Assembly (NCBI GenBank): GCA_013178095.1
Contig: JABLXK010000006.1
Coordinates: forward strand, 1-64,000
DNA from: Anaerolineae bacterium
Lineage (GTDB): Bacteria > Chloroflexota > Anaerolineae > Anaerolineales > Anaerolineaceae
Direction of reading: 5' to 3'
Length of the DNA stretch: 64,000 nt
Positions 38,401 to 46,853 of this stretch are shown here, in pieces. Both the position numbers and the translations under genes were made by a program. Within the stretch, counting starts at the first letter, position 1, and the number at the start of each line of letters is the position of its first letter. Below the pieces are notes generated by a model. The model ran no database searches, had not been told where the DNA came from, and saw nothing but the letters and a program-made list of their open reading frames with translations.

Positions 38401-38733
38401 ATGCCCAAACTCAACCTGCGTTACCACCACCTTGGCATCCCCACGGCCCAGCCCATACCCGGCGAAAATTACTTCCCCGAGCTCAAGTTCTACCATTGCG
38501 GCTACGAAACCAGCGAATTCGGCATCGAGTGGATGCGCTACGAGGAAGGCTGCCCGCTGCCGGAGATCGTCCAAAAACTCCCGCACGTGGCTTTCCAGGT
38601 CGATGATGTGACCGAAGCAATAAAAGGCCGGCACGTCATCATCCCGCCCAACAGCCCCTCACCGGGAGTGGTGGTGGCCGTCATCGAGGAAAACGGCGCG
38701 CCCATCGAGCTGATCCAGGATTCGAACGACTAA
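38401..38733 (+). CDS. VOC (glyoxalase-fold) superfamily protein
   Basis: A 110-residue protein with two VOC-like halves: LRYHHLGIPT at the start and LPHVAFQVDDVTEAIKG in the middle, followed by VVVAVIEENGAPIELIQ. Members of the fold bind a metal and act on small ketones, epoxides or antibiotics; the exact substrate is not evident. The two His and Glu positions that could bind metal are His9 or His10, His63 and Glu104. It stands alone between the toxin pair and a membrane protein. Confidence 0.65.
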   Translation: MPKLNLRYHHLGIPTAQPIPGENYFPELKFYHCGYETSEFGIEWMRYEEGCPLPEIVQKLPHVAFQVDDVTEAIKGRHVIIPPNSPSPGVVVAVIEENGAPIELIQDSND

Positions 38734-38804
38734 AAATTTTTTCCGCAGTGCAGTACTAAGAATCAGTTATACTGGTTTTAGGGAGATGGAAAGGAGTCTC
38801 AAAA

Positions 38805-39500
38805 ATGGTTGAGAATCGAAAATCCTCAAGTATCGATGAAAAATGGTCCGGTCTCGCGCGATTGGGCGGTTATGCCTGTGTCGCCATGCTGGTGATCATG
38901 GCAGCTCAAATGATTGTCTTTATCATGTGGCCGCCGCCGGATACCGTTTTGGACCTTTTCAACCTGTTTCAGAAAAATGCATTTTTAGGGCTGTTGAGCA
39001 TGGATCTGCTCTACGTGGTCAATAATTCCGTCTTGATCCTGATCTATCTGGCATTGTATACCGCCCTGAAACCGGTGAATGAATCCGCCGCGCTGGTTGC
39101 TCTGGTGTCGGGGCTGGTGGGTATCGCGGCGTATTACCCCTCCAACACGGCTTTCGAGATGCTTGCTCTCAGCCGCCAGTATGCCGCCGCGCTCAATGAT
39201 GCGCAGCGATTGATTTATCAGTCCGCGGGGCAGGCCATGCTGGAAACCTACGGCGGCACAGCTTTCGATATGTACTACGTCCTCAACGCCGCCGCGCTGC
39301 TAATTTTTGCCGTGCTCATGTTCCGCAGCCCCTCCTTCTCCAAAACCATTGCCGCAATCGGCCTTGCGTCGGGAATCTTGATGACGATTCCCTCCACGGC
39401 CGGCACCCTCGGCCTAATCTTCTCGCTGGCTTCACTGCTTCCCTGGGCGGTCTTTTTGGTATTGATCACGCCGCGCTTCTTCCGGTTGGGGCATAAATAA
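38805..39500 (+). CDS. Multi-pass membrane protein, DUF4386-like
   Basis: A 231-residue integral membrane protein with about six hydrophobic segments: near residues 23-42, 60-82, 90-108, 155-168, 178-196 and 200-222. No transport or enzyme motif is visible. Arrangement and length resemble DUF4386-type proteins of Gram-positives and Chloroflexota. The ATG has an AAAGGAG site eight bases upstream. It is a single gene with no clear neighbours of related function. Confidence 0.55.
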   Translation: MVENRKSSSIDEKWSGLARLGGYACVAMLVIMAAQMIVFIMWPPPDTVLDLFNLFQKNAFLGLLSMDLLYVVNNSVLILIYLALYTALKPVNESAALVALVSGLVGIAAYYPSNTAFEMLALSRQYAAALNDAQRLIYQSAGQAMLETYGGTAFDMYYVLNAAALLIFAVLMFRSPSFSKTIAAIGLASGILMTIPSTAGTLGLIFSLASLLPWAVFLVLITPRFFRLGHK

Positions 39501-39646
39501 AAGTTATACAGTTTCAAGCGAAAGATTAATTGCAGTAAAAATTTCTATACTTCTCGCTTTATTGAACACGAATCTACCCTGCATAAGGCAGGCTCTAAAA
39601 CCGTGGCAGATTTGTTACACCGGAATATATTCTGTGTTTTCCATAG

Positions 39647-40693
39647 TTAATGGAACCGGTCAATGACCGTGATTCCGATGCTCCTGAACTGATCCATCGT
39701 GGTCAGCGCCTCCGGCGCTTCATCCAAACCGATCGTTTTGCAAATCAACCTGGAGGGTTCCAGCTTGCCCGCCCGGATCAGCTCGAAGACCGCGCCGTAA
39801 CGATGCGCCTGGATGCCGTGGCTGCCGATGATCTCCAGCTCGTTGGCGATCACCTTGTCCATCGGGATGGCAGGGTGGTGCTGTTCCGCCAGCATCAAGC
39901 CCACCTGCACGTGCTTGCCGCGCTTGCGCAGGTTGGCGATCGAGTTGAAACAGGTGGTCGGGCTGCCCAGCGCGTCCATGGAAAGGTGCGCCCCGCCGCC
40001 GGTGATCTCTTTCACTGCGGCCACCACGTCATCCACCTTTTTGGAATTAATAACCGCCAGCGCGCCGAGCGAGCGAGCGAAATCCAGCTTGGTGTCGTCG
40101 ATGTCAATTGCTACCACCTTGGCGCCCGCCGCGACGGCGATCATAACCGCCGAAAGGCCCACGCCCCCGCAGCCATGCACCGCCACCCACTGCCCGGCGC
40201 TGACCTTGCCCTGATCCACGATGCCGCGGAAAGATGTCACAAAGCGGCAGCCCAGGCTGGCGGCCGTGACAAAATCGATCTCATCCGGGATGCGCACCAG
40301 GTTATCGTCGGCGTAGTGGATGGCTACGTATTCGGCGAAGGAACCCCAATGCGTGAAGCCCGGTTGGAACTGATGGTCGCACACCTGCTGGTTGCCCGAC
40401 AGGCACTGCGGGCAGCTCCCGCAGCCGCACACGAAAGGCAGCGTCACGCGCTCCCCCACCTTCCAGCGTTCAACCTGCTTGCCGACTGCCGCGATCACGC
40501 CTGCCAGTTCGTGCCCGGGCACGTGCGGCAGGTGAATATCCGGGTCATGCCCCATCCAGCCGTGCCAGTCGCTGCGGCAGATGCCGGTTGCTTTCACCTC
40601 GATTACCACGCCGGTGTCTGTGGGGCTTGGATCGGGTAGATTTTGGATGGAAATGGGTTTGCCGAATTCTTCGAAAATTGCTGCTCTCATCAC
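39647..40693 (-). CDS. Zinc-dependent alcohol dehydrogenase
   Basis: A 348-residue medium-chain dehydrogenase. The catalytic zinc ligands are in [10 protein letters not shown] (Cys38) and GHELAG (His61), and the structural zinc motif is [17 protein letters not shown]. The Rossmann motif [13 protein letters not shown] lies near residue 168, and [13 protein letters not shown] suggests NAD rather than NADP because of the Asp after the second strand. The substrate is unknown. Tandem Met codons leave the start uncertain by one residue. Confidence 0.92.
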   Translation of the reverse strand: MMRAAIFEEFGKPISIQNLPDPSPTDTGVVIEVKATGICRSDWHGWMGHDPDIHLPHVPGHELAGVIAAVGKQVERWKVGERVTLPFVCGCGSCPQCLSGNQQVCDHQFQPGFTHWGSFAEYVAIHYADDNLVRIPDEIDFVTAASLGCRFVTSFRGIVDQGKVSAGQWVAVHGCGGVGLSAVMIAVAAGAKVVAIDIDDTKLDFARSLGALAVINSKKVDDVVAAVKEITGGGAHLSMDALGSPTTCFNSIANLRKRGKHVQVGLMLAEQHHPAIPMDKVIANELEIIGSHGIQAHRYGAVFELIRAGKLEPSRLICKTIGLDEAPEALTTMDQFRSIGITVIDRFH

Positions 40694-40787
40694 ACTGCTG
40701 CTCCTGAATCGTTAAGGTTTTTCCAACATGCAATTGTGCCTGCATTATAACTTGCAGTTTTGTTGGTGTATATTTTAATTAAAGCGT

Positions 40788-41144
40788 ATGGTGAACCCGG
40801 AAGCGTCCAAATATTGCCTGATAACCTGCGCCGCCGGCAGCCGCTCCGAAGCGCAGCGCCTGGCAGACCTGTTGGTGGAGCGCCGGCTGGCCGCCTGCGT
40901 GCAGCTTGTGGATATCGCCAGCGCCTATGCTTGGCAGGGGAAACTGGAGCACGCGCAGGAATACCTGCTGTTGATCAAGACTCGCACGGTTTTATACCCG
41001 CAGGTGGAGCGTTTGCTGCGCGAAAATCACAGCTATTCCGTGCCGGAGATCCTGCAAATTCCCATCGAGAACGGCTTGCCGGATTACTTGCAGTGGATGC
41101 ATGAGGTTACTTCCGGCAACACAAAAGGAGCAGATGAATCATGA
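40788..41144 (+). CDS. cutA: Divalent-cation tolerance protein CutA
   Basis: A 118-residue small trimeric protein of the PII-like ferredoxin fold, linked to copper tolerance though its mechanism is unclear. YCLITCAAGSRSEAQRLADLLVERRLAACVQL at the start and the SYSVPEILQIPIENGLPDYLQWM ending match the family closely. AAGCG-type weak ribosome site. Its stop codon overlaps the ATG of the lipoprotein gene by four bases (ATGA). Confidence 0.93.
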   Translation: MVNPEASKYCLITCAAGSRSEAQRLADLLVERRLAACVQLVDIASAYAWQGKLEHAQEYLLLIKTRTVLYPQVERLLRENHSYSVPEILQIPIENGLPDYLQWMHEVTSGNTKGADES

Positions 41145-41692
41145 ATAAGAGAATGATGACGACTGCAGGCTGGCTGGCGTTGTGTGCTTTGCTCATCGCC
41201 GGATGTTCATCGAAAGCGGAAACCGCGGCAGCCGCGCCGGCGCAGACCTTTTCGGACCCCTTTGCTTATTGCGCCGCCGTGAACACCATCGATACGCCAG
41301 ACGCGCATTACACCGGCCAGCCGGTGCCGGACGCGGTTATCGGCGGTTTCATTCGGGCAGCCGAGCTGGCGGCGGGAGAAGAAGCCTATGAGATGTTCCG
41401 CCAGACCACCATCTGGCGCTGCATGGACGGCAAGGTATATGCCTGCAACTACGGCGCCAACCTGCCCTGCGACTCCAAAGCGGACACCAATGAAAAACCC
41501 TCGCAAGCCATGCTGGATTTCTGCGCCCAGAACCCCGGCGCCGAAGCCATCCCCATGAGCGTCACCGGGCACGCCACCATTTATAGTTGGGGCTGCCAGG
41601 CAGAGACCCCAGTTATCTTGGAGCAGATTGACCAGCCGGATGCCGCCGGATTCCTGAGCCGCATCTGGTACCCCCTGACGCCGGAGGATTGA
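41141..41692 (+). CDS. Secreted lipoprotein of unknown function
   Basis: A 183-residue protein with an N-terminal lipoprotein signal peptide (ALCALLIAGCS; lipobox LIAGC, Cys22 becomes the mature N-terminus). The mature part is Cys-rich (CMDGKVYAC and NLPCDS) and ends without membrane segments. It should sit on the outer face of the membrane. It is coupled to cutA by an ATGA overlap, which may mean a role in metal handling, but that is only context. Confidence 0.8.
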   Translation: MNKRMMTTAGWLALCALLIAGCSSKAETAAAAPAQTFSDPFAYCAAVNTIDTPDAHYTGQPVPDAVIGGFIRAAELAAGEEAYEMFRQTTIWRCMDGKVYACNYGANLPCDSKADTNEKPSQAMLDFCAQNPGAEAIPMSVTGHATIYSWGCQAETPVILEQIDQPDAAGFLSRIWYPLTPED

Positions 41693-41826
41693 TATCCCGG
41701 ACTTGCCTGTGGATTGATTCTCGTGCTACTATGATAGCAGCGACAGCCTGATTGATTACGCAGGCTTTTCACTTTACCGCATCGTCACTGGTCTTTGTAA
41801 AATTTGGTTTTGCAAAGGAGTATACG

Positions 41827-42231
41827 ATGGGCATGAAAGTGGGTTTGTGGATCGATCACCGCAAGGCAGTGATTGTTACTTTGACAGACCGGGGGGAAAA
41901 GATTGATACCGTTCAATCCGGAGCGGAGCGGCAGCTGCGCCGTTCCGGGGAGTCGCCCCTGCGTGGGCCGTTCGACGTTTTACACGTTCCGGCCGATACT
42001 GTCCGCCAGCGGGCTTTTACCAGCCGCATGAATGTTTTTTACGATTCCATTGTCACCGACATCCAGGCTGCCGACGCGGTGCTCATCATGGGCCCCAGCG
42101 AGGCTCGCGAGGAATTAAAGAAACGTATGCAAAGAAACGGTTTGGTCAGAATTATTGCCGGCGTCGAAAAGGCAGGTCGGATGACCAATCGCCAGATTGC
42201 CGCGAAGGTGCGGCGGTATTTCGCGGTGTAG
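41827..42231 (+). CDS. Small conserved protein with LWIDHRKAVIV N-terminus (eRF1 domain 3-like)
   Basis: A 134-residue cytoplasmic protein. The start VGLWIDHRKAVIVTL and the middle AADAVLIMGPSEAREELKKRM are reminiscent of small bacterial proteins compared with eRF1/Pelota domain 3 (an L7Ae fold); I am not certain of the family. The AAAGGAG site at 41814-41820 fixes the ATG at 41827. It stands alone upstream of the methyltransferase-like pair. Confidence 0.6.
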   Translation: MGMKVGLWIDHRKAVIVTLTDRGEKIDTVQSGAERQLRRSGESPLRGPFDVLHVPADTVRQRAFTSRMNVFYDSIVTDIQAADAVLIMGPSEAREELKKRMQRNGLVRIIAGVEKAGRMTNRQIAAKVRRYFAV

Positions 42232-42262
42232 CGTGCGTTGACCTGTCAAAATCACGCAAATC

Positions 42263-42961
42263 ATGTATGATAAAGGCGTGAATAAGAAACTGTTCGCCCG
42301 CTATGCCATCCGCGAGATCATGGGCTTGTTGATTATGGCCGCCGCGTTGTTCATCCCTGCCGGACGGCTGGATTGGCCGCAAGCCTGGGCGGTGTTGGGG
42401 ATTATGCTGGCCTGGGTGGCAGCCACGGCGGTGGTGCTTTTGCGCATCCATCCCGCTTTGATTGCCGAACGCCTCGGCCCGCACCAGGGCTCCAAGGGTT
42501 GGGATGGCGCCATCATGAGCGCTGTCGGCTTGCTGCAATTGATGCGCTACGTCCTGGCCGGCCTGGATCGGCGTTTTGCCTGGAGCGGCATTTTCCCAAC
42601 CGGCCTCCAGCTTGGCGCTTTCCTGCTTGGCGCGGCGGGGTACGCGCTGGTGCTCTGGGCGACGGCGTCCAACGCTTTCTTCTCCCAGATCGTGCGCCTG
42701 CAGCCTGAGCGCAACCAGAGCGTCGTTACGGACGGTCCTTACCGGTGGGCGCGGCACCCGGCTTACACCGGCGCGATCCTTTTTGAACTGGCGGCGCCGC
42801 TCCTGCTGGGATCCTGGCCGGCATTCTTTGTCAGCCTGTTCAATATCTTTCTCCTGATACTGCGAACTTACCTGGAAGATCATACCTTGCAATCTGAACT
42901 GGCTGGTTATGCGGATTACGCCGCCCGCGTGCGCTACCGTCTGCTGCCGGGTGTGTGGTAA
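42263..42961 (+). CDS. Isoprenylcysteine carboxyl methyltransferase-like membrane protein 1
   Basis: A 232-residue membrane protein with about five spans. The ICMT/NnrU-type core is clear: VRLQPERNQSVVTDGPYRW followed by ARHPAYTGAIL, where Arg-His-Pro-x-Tyr is the S-adenosylmethionine contact, and the C-terminal RTYLEDHTLQSEL and YRLLPGVW blocks. The target lipid or protein is unknown. It is directly followed by a paralogue of the same length, so the pair arose by tandem duplication. Confidence 0.82.
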   Translation: MYDKGVNKKLFARYAIREIMGLLIMAAALFIPAGRLDWPQAWAVLGIMLAWVAATAVVLLRIHPALIAERLGPHQGSKGWDGAIMSAVGLLQLMRYVLAGLDRRFAWSGIFPTGLQLGAFLLGAAGYALVLWATASNAFFSQIVRLQPERNQSVVTDGPYRWARHPAYTGAILFELAAPLLLGSWPAFFVSLFNIFLLILRTYLEDHTLQSELAGYADYAARVRYRLLPGVW

Positions 42962-43007
42962 TATTCCGATGTCATCAAAAACACGTATTCTTCAAGGGAG
43001 GGATTCT

Positions 43008-43706
43008 ATGGAATCGAAACCGAAAGCTTTTCCCATTGCCAAATGGATTCAGGTATTTTTATACCTGCTGTTCTTTCCTCTTCTTCCATTGATCTTATCC
43101 GGACGCTGGGATTGGTGGGAAGCCTGGGTGTATGCGCTGATTTGCATCGCCGGTTTTGTGGTTAGCCGGCTGCTGGTTGCCCGCAAAAATCCCGATCTCA
43201 TCGCCGAACGGGGCAAATTCCTGAAAAACGAAAACACCCAGCCCTGGGATAAAATCCTGGCTCCGCTGGTGGGGCTTGGCGGCAATCTCATCCCGCTGGT
43301 GGTGGGGTTGGAAGCCTATTACGGTCAGGTGCATATTTTCAGTTGGATCCCGAAAATCGTCAGCCTGATACTCTTCCTGGCTGGCTTCGCCTGGAGTTCC
43401 TGGGCGCTGGTTGAGAATCGCTTCTTTTCCGGTACGGTGCGCGTGCAATCTGAACGCGGGCATCAAGTGGTCAGCAGCGGCCCTTACCATTTCATGCGTC
43501 ATCCAGGCTATGCCGGCGCGCTCTTGGCTTATCTGACAGTCCCTGTTTTTTTGGATTCCGTGTGGACTTTAATTCCGGCGGGGCTGCTGACTGTCTTGAT
43601 ATTCATTCGCACCCGTTTGGAGGATGATTTTTTGCAAGACCAATTGCCGGGTTACAAAGAGTATGCTCAAAAGGTGCATTACCGCCTGCTCCCGGGAATC
43701 TGGTAG
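43008..43706 (+). CDS. Isoprenylcysteine carboxyl methyltransferase-like membrane protein 2
   Basis: A 232-residue paralogue of the preceding gene. The matching blocks are VRVQSERGHQVVSSGPYHF, MRHPGYAGALL, RTRLEDDFLQDQL and YRLLPGIW. The ATG at 43008 with GGGAGG at 42997-43002 is preferred over a longer upstream frame that overlaps the first gene. The tandem pair is probably co-transcribed, 46 bases apart. Activity is not proven for either. Confidence 0.82.
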   Translation: MESKPKAFPIAKWIQVFLYLLFFPLLPLILSGRWDWWEAWVYALICIAGFVVSRLLVARKNPDLIAERGKFLKNENTQPWDKILAPLVGLGGNLIPLVVGLEAYYGQVHIFSWIPKIVSLILFLAGFAWSSWALVENRFFSGTVRVQSERGHQVVSSGPYHFMRHPGYAGALLAYLTVPVFLDSVWTLIPAGLLTVLIFIRTRLEDDFLQDQLPGYKEYAQKVHYRLLPGIW

Positions 43707-43798
43707 ACCGTAAAAAACTCATTTTAAAAATCGTTGAGTGCGGCTCGCCTTCATTGGCATTTTTAGGGTGTAAACAAATCGGATAATGTTCATAAAAA

Positions 43799-43826
43799 TT
43801 AACAAGAATTTAACCTGATCTGAATA
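43799..43826 (+). promoter_or_regulatory. Pho-box-like direct repeats before the ABC transporter operon
   Basis: TTAACA (43799-43804) and TTAACC (43810-43815) are direct repeats with an 11-bp period, and TGAATA (43821-43826) is a weaker third copy. Repeats of TTAACA with five-base spacers are the known PhoP binding pattern in Bacillus. The sequence lies about 75-100 bases before the binding-protein ATG. Whether a PhoP-like regulator acts here is inference. Confidence 0.4.
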
Positions 43827-43900
43827 TCGGCTTAATCGATATTTAATTTGAGTTTCCTAAAATCATCTTGAAACCAAATCTGAATTTGATAGGAGACAAG

Positions 43901-45049
43901 ATGAATTCAACCCGTTTTATAAAACCCGTTTCGTTGTTGGTGCTCGCATTATTTGCGCTGACTGCCTGCGGCGGAAACGCGGCAGCCGCGGCCTCGGATT
44001 GGAGCAAGGTTGCCTCCGCTGAAGCCGGCGGTGGTATGGATGCGCTGGTGGCAGCGGCCAAGGAGGAAGGCGAACTGAACGTGATCGCCCTGCCCGAAGA
44101 TTGGTGCAATTACGGTGAAATGATCTCGACCTTTGAAAGCAAATACGGTATCAAAATCAATTCCATCACCCCCGATGCCGGTTCTGCTGACGAGGTTCAG
44201 GCCATCATTGACAACAAGGAAAACAAGGGTCCCCAGGCCCCCGACGTGATTGACGTAGGCCCTGCCTATGGTCCTTCCTCCAAGGAACAAGGATTGCTGG
44301 CTCCCTATAAAGTCGCCACCTGGGACAGCCTCGCCGGCGTCAAGGACGCGGATGGTTATTTCTTCACGGATTACAATGGCGTTCTGGTTTTTGAAATCAA
44401 CACCGATGTGGTCAAGGATGTTCCGCAAGACTACGCCGATCTGCTGGATCCCAAATATAAGGGCCAGGTTGCCCTGGCGGGCGACCCGCGTGCATCGAAC
44501 CAGGCTGCCCAGACTGTTTACGCCGCGGCTTTGGCCAACGGCGGTTCGCTGGATGATGTGCAACCCGGTCTTGAGTTTTTCAAAAAATTGAATGCAGCAG
44601 GAAATTTGCTGCCCCTGATTGCCAATACCGGTTCCATCGCCATGGGCGAAACCCCCATCACTTTCCAATGGAACTACTTGGCTATGGCCAATGCGGATTC
44701 CTTCGCCGGCAACCCCCCTGTGGAAATCGTCTATCCCAAGTCCGTCACCTGGGGCGGGTACTACCTGCAGGCCATCAGCGCTTACGCTCCCCATCCTGCG
44801 GCTGCCCGCCTGTGGCAGGAATACCTCTACTCGGATGAGGGCCAGACCATTTGGATGAAAGGCTACTGCGCCCCGGCCCGCCTGGCCGATATGCTGGAAC
44901 GCGGCGTGGTTTCCGATGAACTGAAAGCCAAACTTCCCGATCCGGCCATCATCGAGAGCGCCATCGTTCCCAACGGCGACCAGTTGTCCGCCGCCCGCGA
45001 CCTGATCAAGGCGCAATGGGACAGCGTAGTTGGTTTGGATATCAAATAA
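43901..45049 (+). CDS. ABC transporter substrate-binding lipoprotein, PotD/iron/phosphonate-type
   Basis: A 382-residue extracytoplasmic binding protein. The signal peptide ends at the lipobox LTACGG. The mature domain is of the class II periplasmic type (DALVAAAKEEGELNVIALPEDWCNYGEMISTFESKYGIK), close to the polyamine, Fe(III) and 2-aminoethylphosphonate binders; the ligand cannot be told from sequence. The ATG at 43901 follows AGGAG at 43891-43895. It heads a four-gene unit with two permeases and an ATPase. Confidence 0.85.
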   Translation: MNSTRFIKPVSLLVLALFALTACGGNAAAAASDWSKVASAEAGGGMDALVAAAKEEGELNVIALPEDWCNYGEMISTFESKYGIKINSITPDAGSADEVQAIIDNKENKGPQAPDVIDVGPAYGPSSKEQGLLAPYKVATWDSLAGVKDADGYFFTDYNGVLVFEINTDVVKDVPQDYADLLDPKYKGQVALAGDPRASNQAAQTVYAAALANGGSLDDVQPGLEFFKKLNAAGNLLPLIANTGSIAMGETPITFQWNYLAMANADSFAGNPPVEIVYPKSVTWGGYYLQAISAYAPHPAAARLWQEYLYSDEGQTIWMKGYCAPARLADMLERGVVSDELKAKLPDPAIIESAIVPNGDQLSAARDLIKAQWDSVVGLDIK

Positions 45050-45133
45050 TCAATCTACAAAATGACCTGCATGCGTGGCCCAACTCCGGTTGGGTCACGC
45101 ATTGAATTCAAATATTCCCTGCGAGGAGAATGG

Positions 45134-46051
45134 ATGATTGCCGGACAAAACAAACGCATACATGGAAAAGGTCAGGCAGGCTGGAAAACCTGGATTGGTT
45201 TGCTGCCCTTTTTTCTTTTCATCACTTTTTTTCTGGTCATGCCTTCTTTGACGCTGTTTTCCGGGGCTTTTCAGGATGCCGAAGGCAGGTTTACCCTGGC
45301 CAATTTTTCGTTCCTGGAAAACACCTTTGCCTTGAAGTCCTACCTTACCAGCATTTGGGTAAGCCTGACCACCTCCCTGATCGGCGGTATTTTCGGCTTT
45401 TTTGTGGCCTATGCCACCACCTCTTCCCGCGCGCCGCGCTGGATGAGCAATATCCTGTCCACGTTCTCCGGTCTGGCGGCTAATTTTGGAGGCGTGCCGC
45501 TGGCTTTCGCTTTCATCGCTACGCTCGGGCGCACCGGTTTTATCACGGCTTTGCTTAAGGGCGTCTGTTTCAACGGCGCAGACGGCGCGGCGATCTGTCC
45601 TTTCAACCCTTATGATCACGGATTCAATTTATACAGCGCCGCCGGCTTAATCCTGGCTTACACGTATTTTCAATTTCCGCTTATGGTGTTGACCATCACG
45701 CCTGCCCTGGAGGGCTTGAAAAAAGAATGGTCCGAAGCGTCTGCCAATCTGGGCTCCAACAGCGCGCAATACTGGCGCTACGTGGCGCTGCCGGTGCTGC
45801 TGCCCTCCCTGCTGGGCGCCACCATCCTGCTTTTCGGCAATGCTTTCGGCGCCTACGCCACCGCCCAGGCACTAACCGGCGGCAGCATCTACTTGGTGAC
45901 CATCATGATCGGCCAGCAGATCCGCGGGGATGTGCTGGGTAATCCCAACGAAGGGTATGCGCTGGCTTTCGGTATGGTGATCATCATGAGCCTGACCATC
46001 GTTCTTTATATCCTGTTGCAGCGCAAAACTGCCCGCTGGTTGAAACTATGA
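45134..46051 (+). CDS. ABC transporter permease 1
   Basis: A 305-residue PotB-like permease with about six spans. The EAA-type loop is readable as EWSEASANLGSNSAQYWRYVALPVLLP. The in-frame ATG at 45134 with GAGGAG just upstream is the supported start, not the earlier frame start. The 3' end overlaps the second permease gene by four bases. It forms the membrane channel with the next gene product. Confidence 0.92.
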   Translation: MIAGQNKRIHGKGQAGWKTWIGLLPFFLFITFFLVMPSLTLFSGAFQDAEGRFTLANFSFLENTFALKSYLTSIWVSLTTSLIGGIFGFFVAYATTSSRAPRWMSNILSTFSGLAANFGGVPLAFAFIATLGRTGFITALLKGVCFNGADGAAICPFNPYDHGFNLYSAAGLILAYTYFQFPLMVLTITPALEGLKKEWSEASANLGSNSAQYWRYVALPVLLPSLLGATILLFGNAFGAYATAQALTGGSIYLVTIMIGQQIRGDVLGNPNEGYALAFGMVIIMSLTIVLYILLQRKTARWLKL

Positions 46052-46839
46052 AAAAGAAAAATAATCCCTGGGCGATTTTTTGGGCGGTTCTGGCCATGCT
46101 CTATTTCTTCGTGCCGATGCTGGGCACCTTTATTTTTTCGCTGCGCATGAAGCGCGGTGTGTTGAGCTTTCTGGCTTACCAATCGGTGCTGTCGGATGCG
46201 AACTTCCTGCGCAGTTTTCGCTATTCCGCCACCATGGGGGTGGTCACGGTGATCGTCAGCGTTGTTTTGCTGCTGCCCAGCGTGTATTGGATCTATATTA
46301 AAGCGCCCAAAATGAAACCTGTCATGGAGATCATTTCCATCCTGCCTTTTGTGATTCCTGTGATCGTGCTGGTTTTTGGCTTGATCCGCACCTTCGGCCG
46401 CCCGCCTTTTCAATTGACCTTATCGTCATTTGGAACGGATGTGTTGATCGCGGCCGGGTATGTCATTATCAGCATGCCTTACATGTACCGCGCCATCGAT
46501 GTGGGCATGCGCTCCATGGACGTGCGCACCCTCACCGAGGCCGCTCAAAATCTGGGTTCCAACTGGTTTCAGGTGCTCACGCTGGTGATCTTACCCAACC
46601 TGCGCATCGCCATCCTGAGCGGCGCTTTGATCTGCTTTGCCACGGTCATGGGCGAATTGATCCTGGGTGATTTCCTGGTGCGCCCGGCTTTGGGTTCTTA
46701 CATGGCCGGGGTCGGCCGTTCCAAAGCATATGAGCCGGCAGCCCTGGCGATCATCAGTTACGGCCTGACCTGGCTTTGCCTGGGGTTGATCCAATATTTC
46801 AGCCGTGGAAGAAGCCAACAGCAGCTTACCGGTAGATAA
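46048..46839 (+). CDS. ABC transporter permease 2
   Basis: A 263-residue PotC-like permease with six spans. The EAA loop reads TLTEAAQNLGSNWFQVLTLVILPNLRIAI. It is translationally coupled to the first permease through an ATGA overlap, and the ATPase gene follows after 14 bases. Together these are the import channel for the ligand of the binding protein. Confidence 0.93.
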   Translation: MKKKNNPWAIFWAVLAMLYFFVPMLGTFIFSLRMKRGVLSFLAYQSVLSDANFLRSFRYSATMGVVTVIVSVVLLLPSVYWIYIKAPKMKPVMEIISILPFVIPVIVLVFGLIRTFGRPPFQLTLSSFGTDVLIAAGYVIISMPYMYRAIDVGMRSMDVRTLTEAAQNLGSNWFQVLTLVILPNLRIAILSGALICFATVMGELILGDFLVRPALGSYMAGVGRSKAYEPAALAIISYGLTWLCLGLIQYFSRGRSQQQLTGR

Positions 46840-46853
46840 CCAAAGAGGAATTC

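Noticed and set aside
45062..45133. Upstream extension of permease 1
   Set aside because: The extra residues lack a ribosome site and the ATG at 45134 has GAGGAG just before it.
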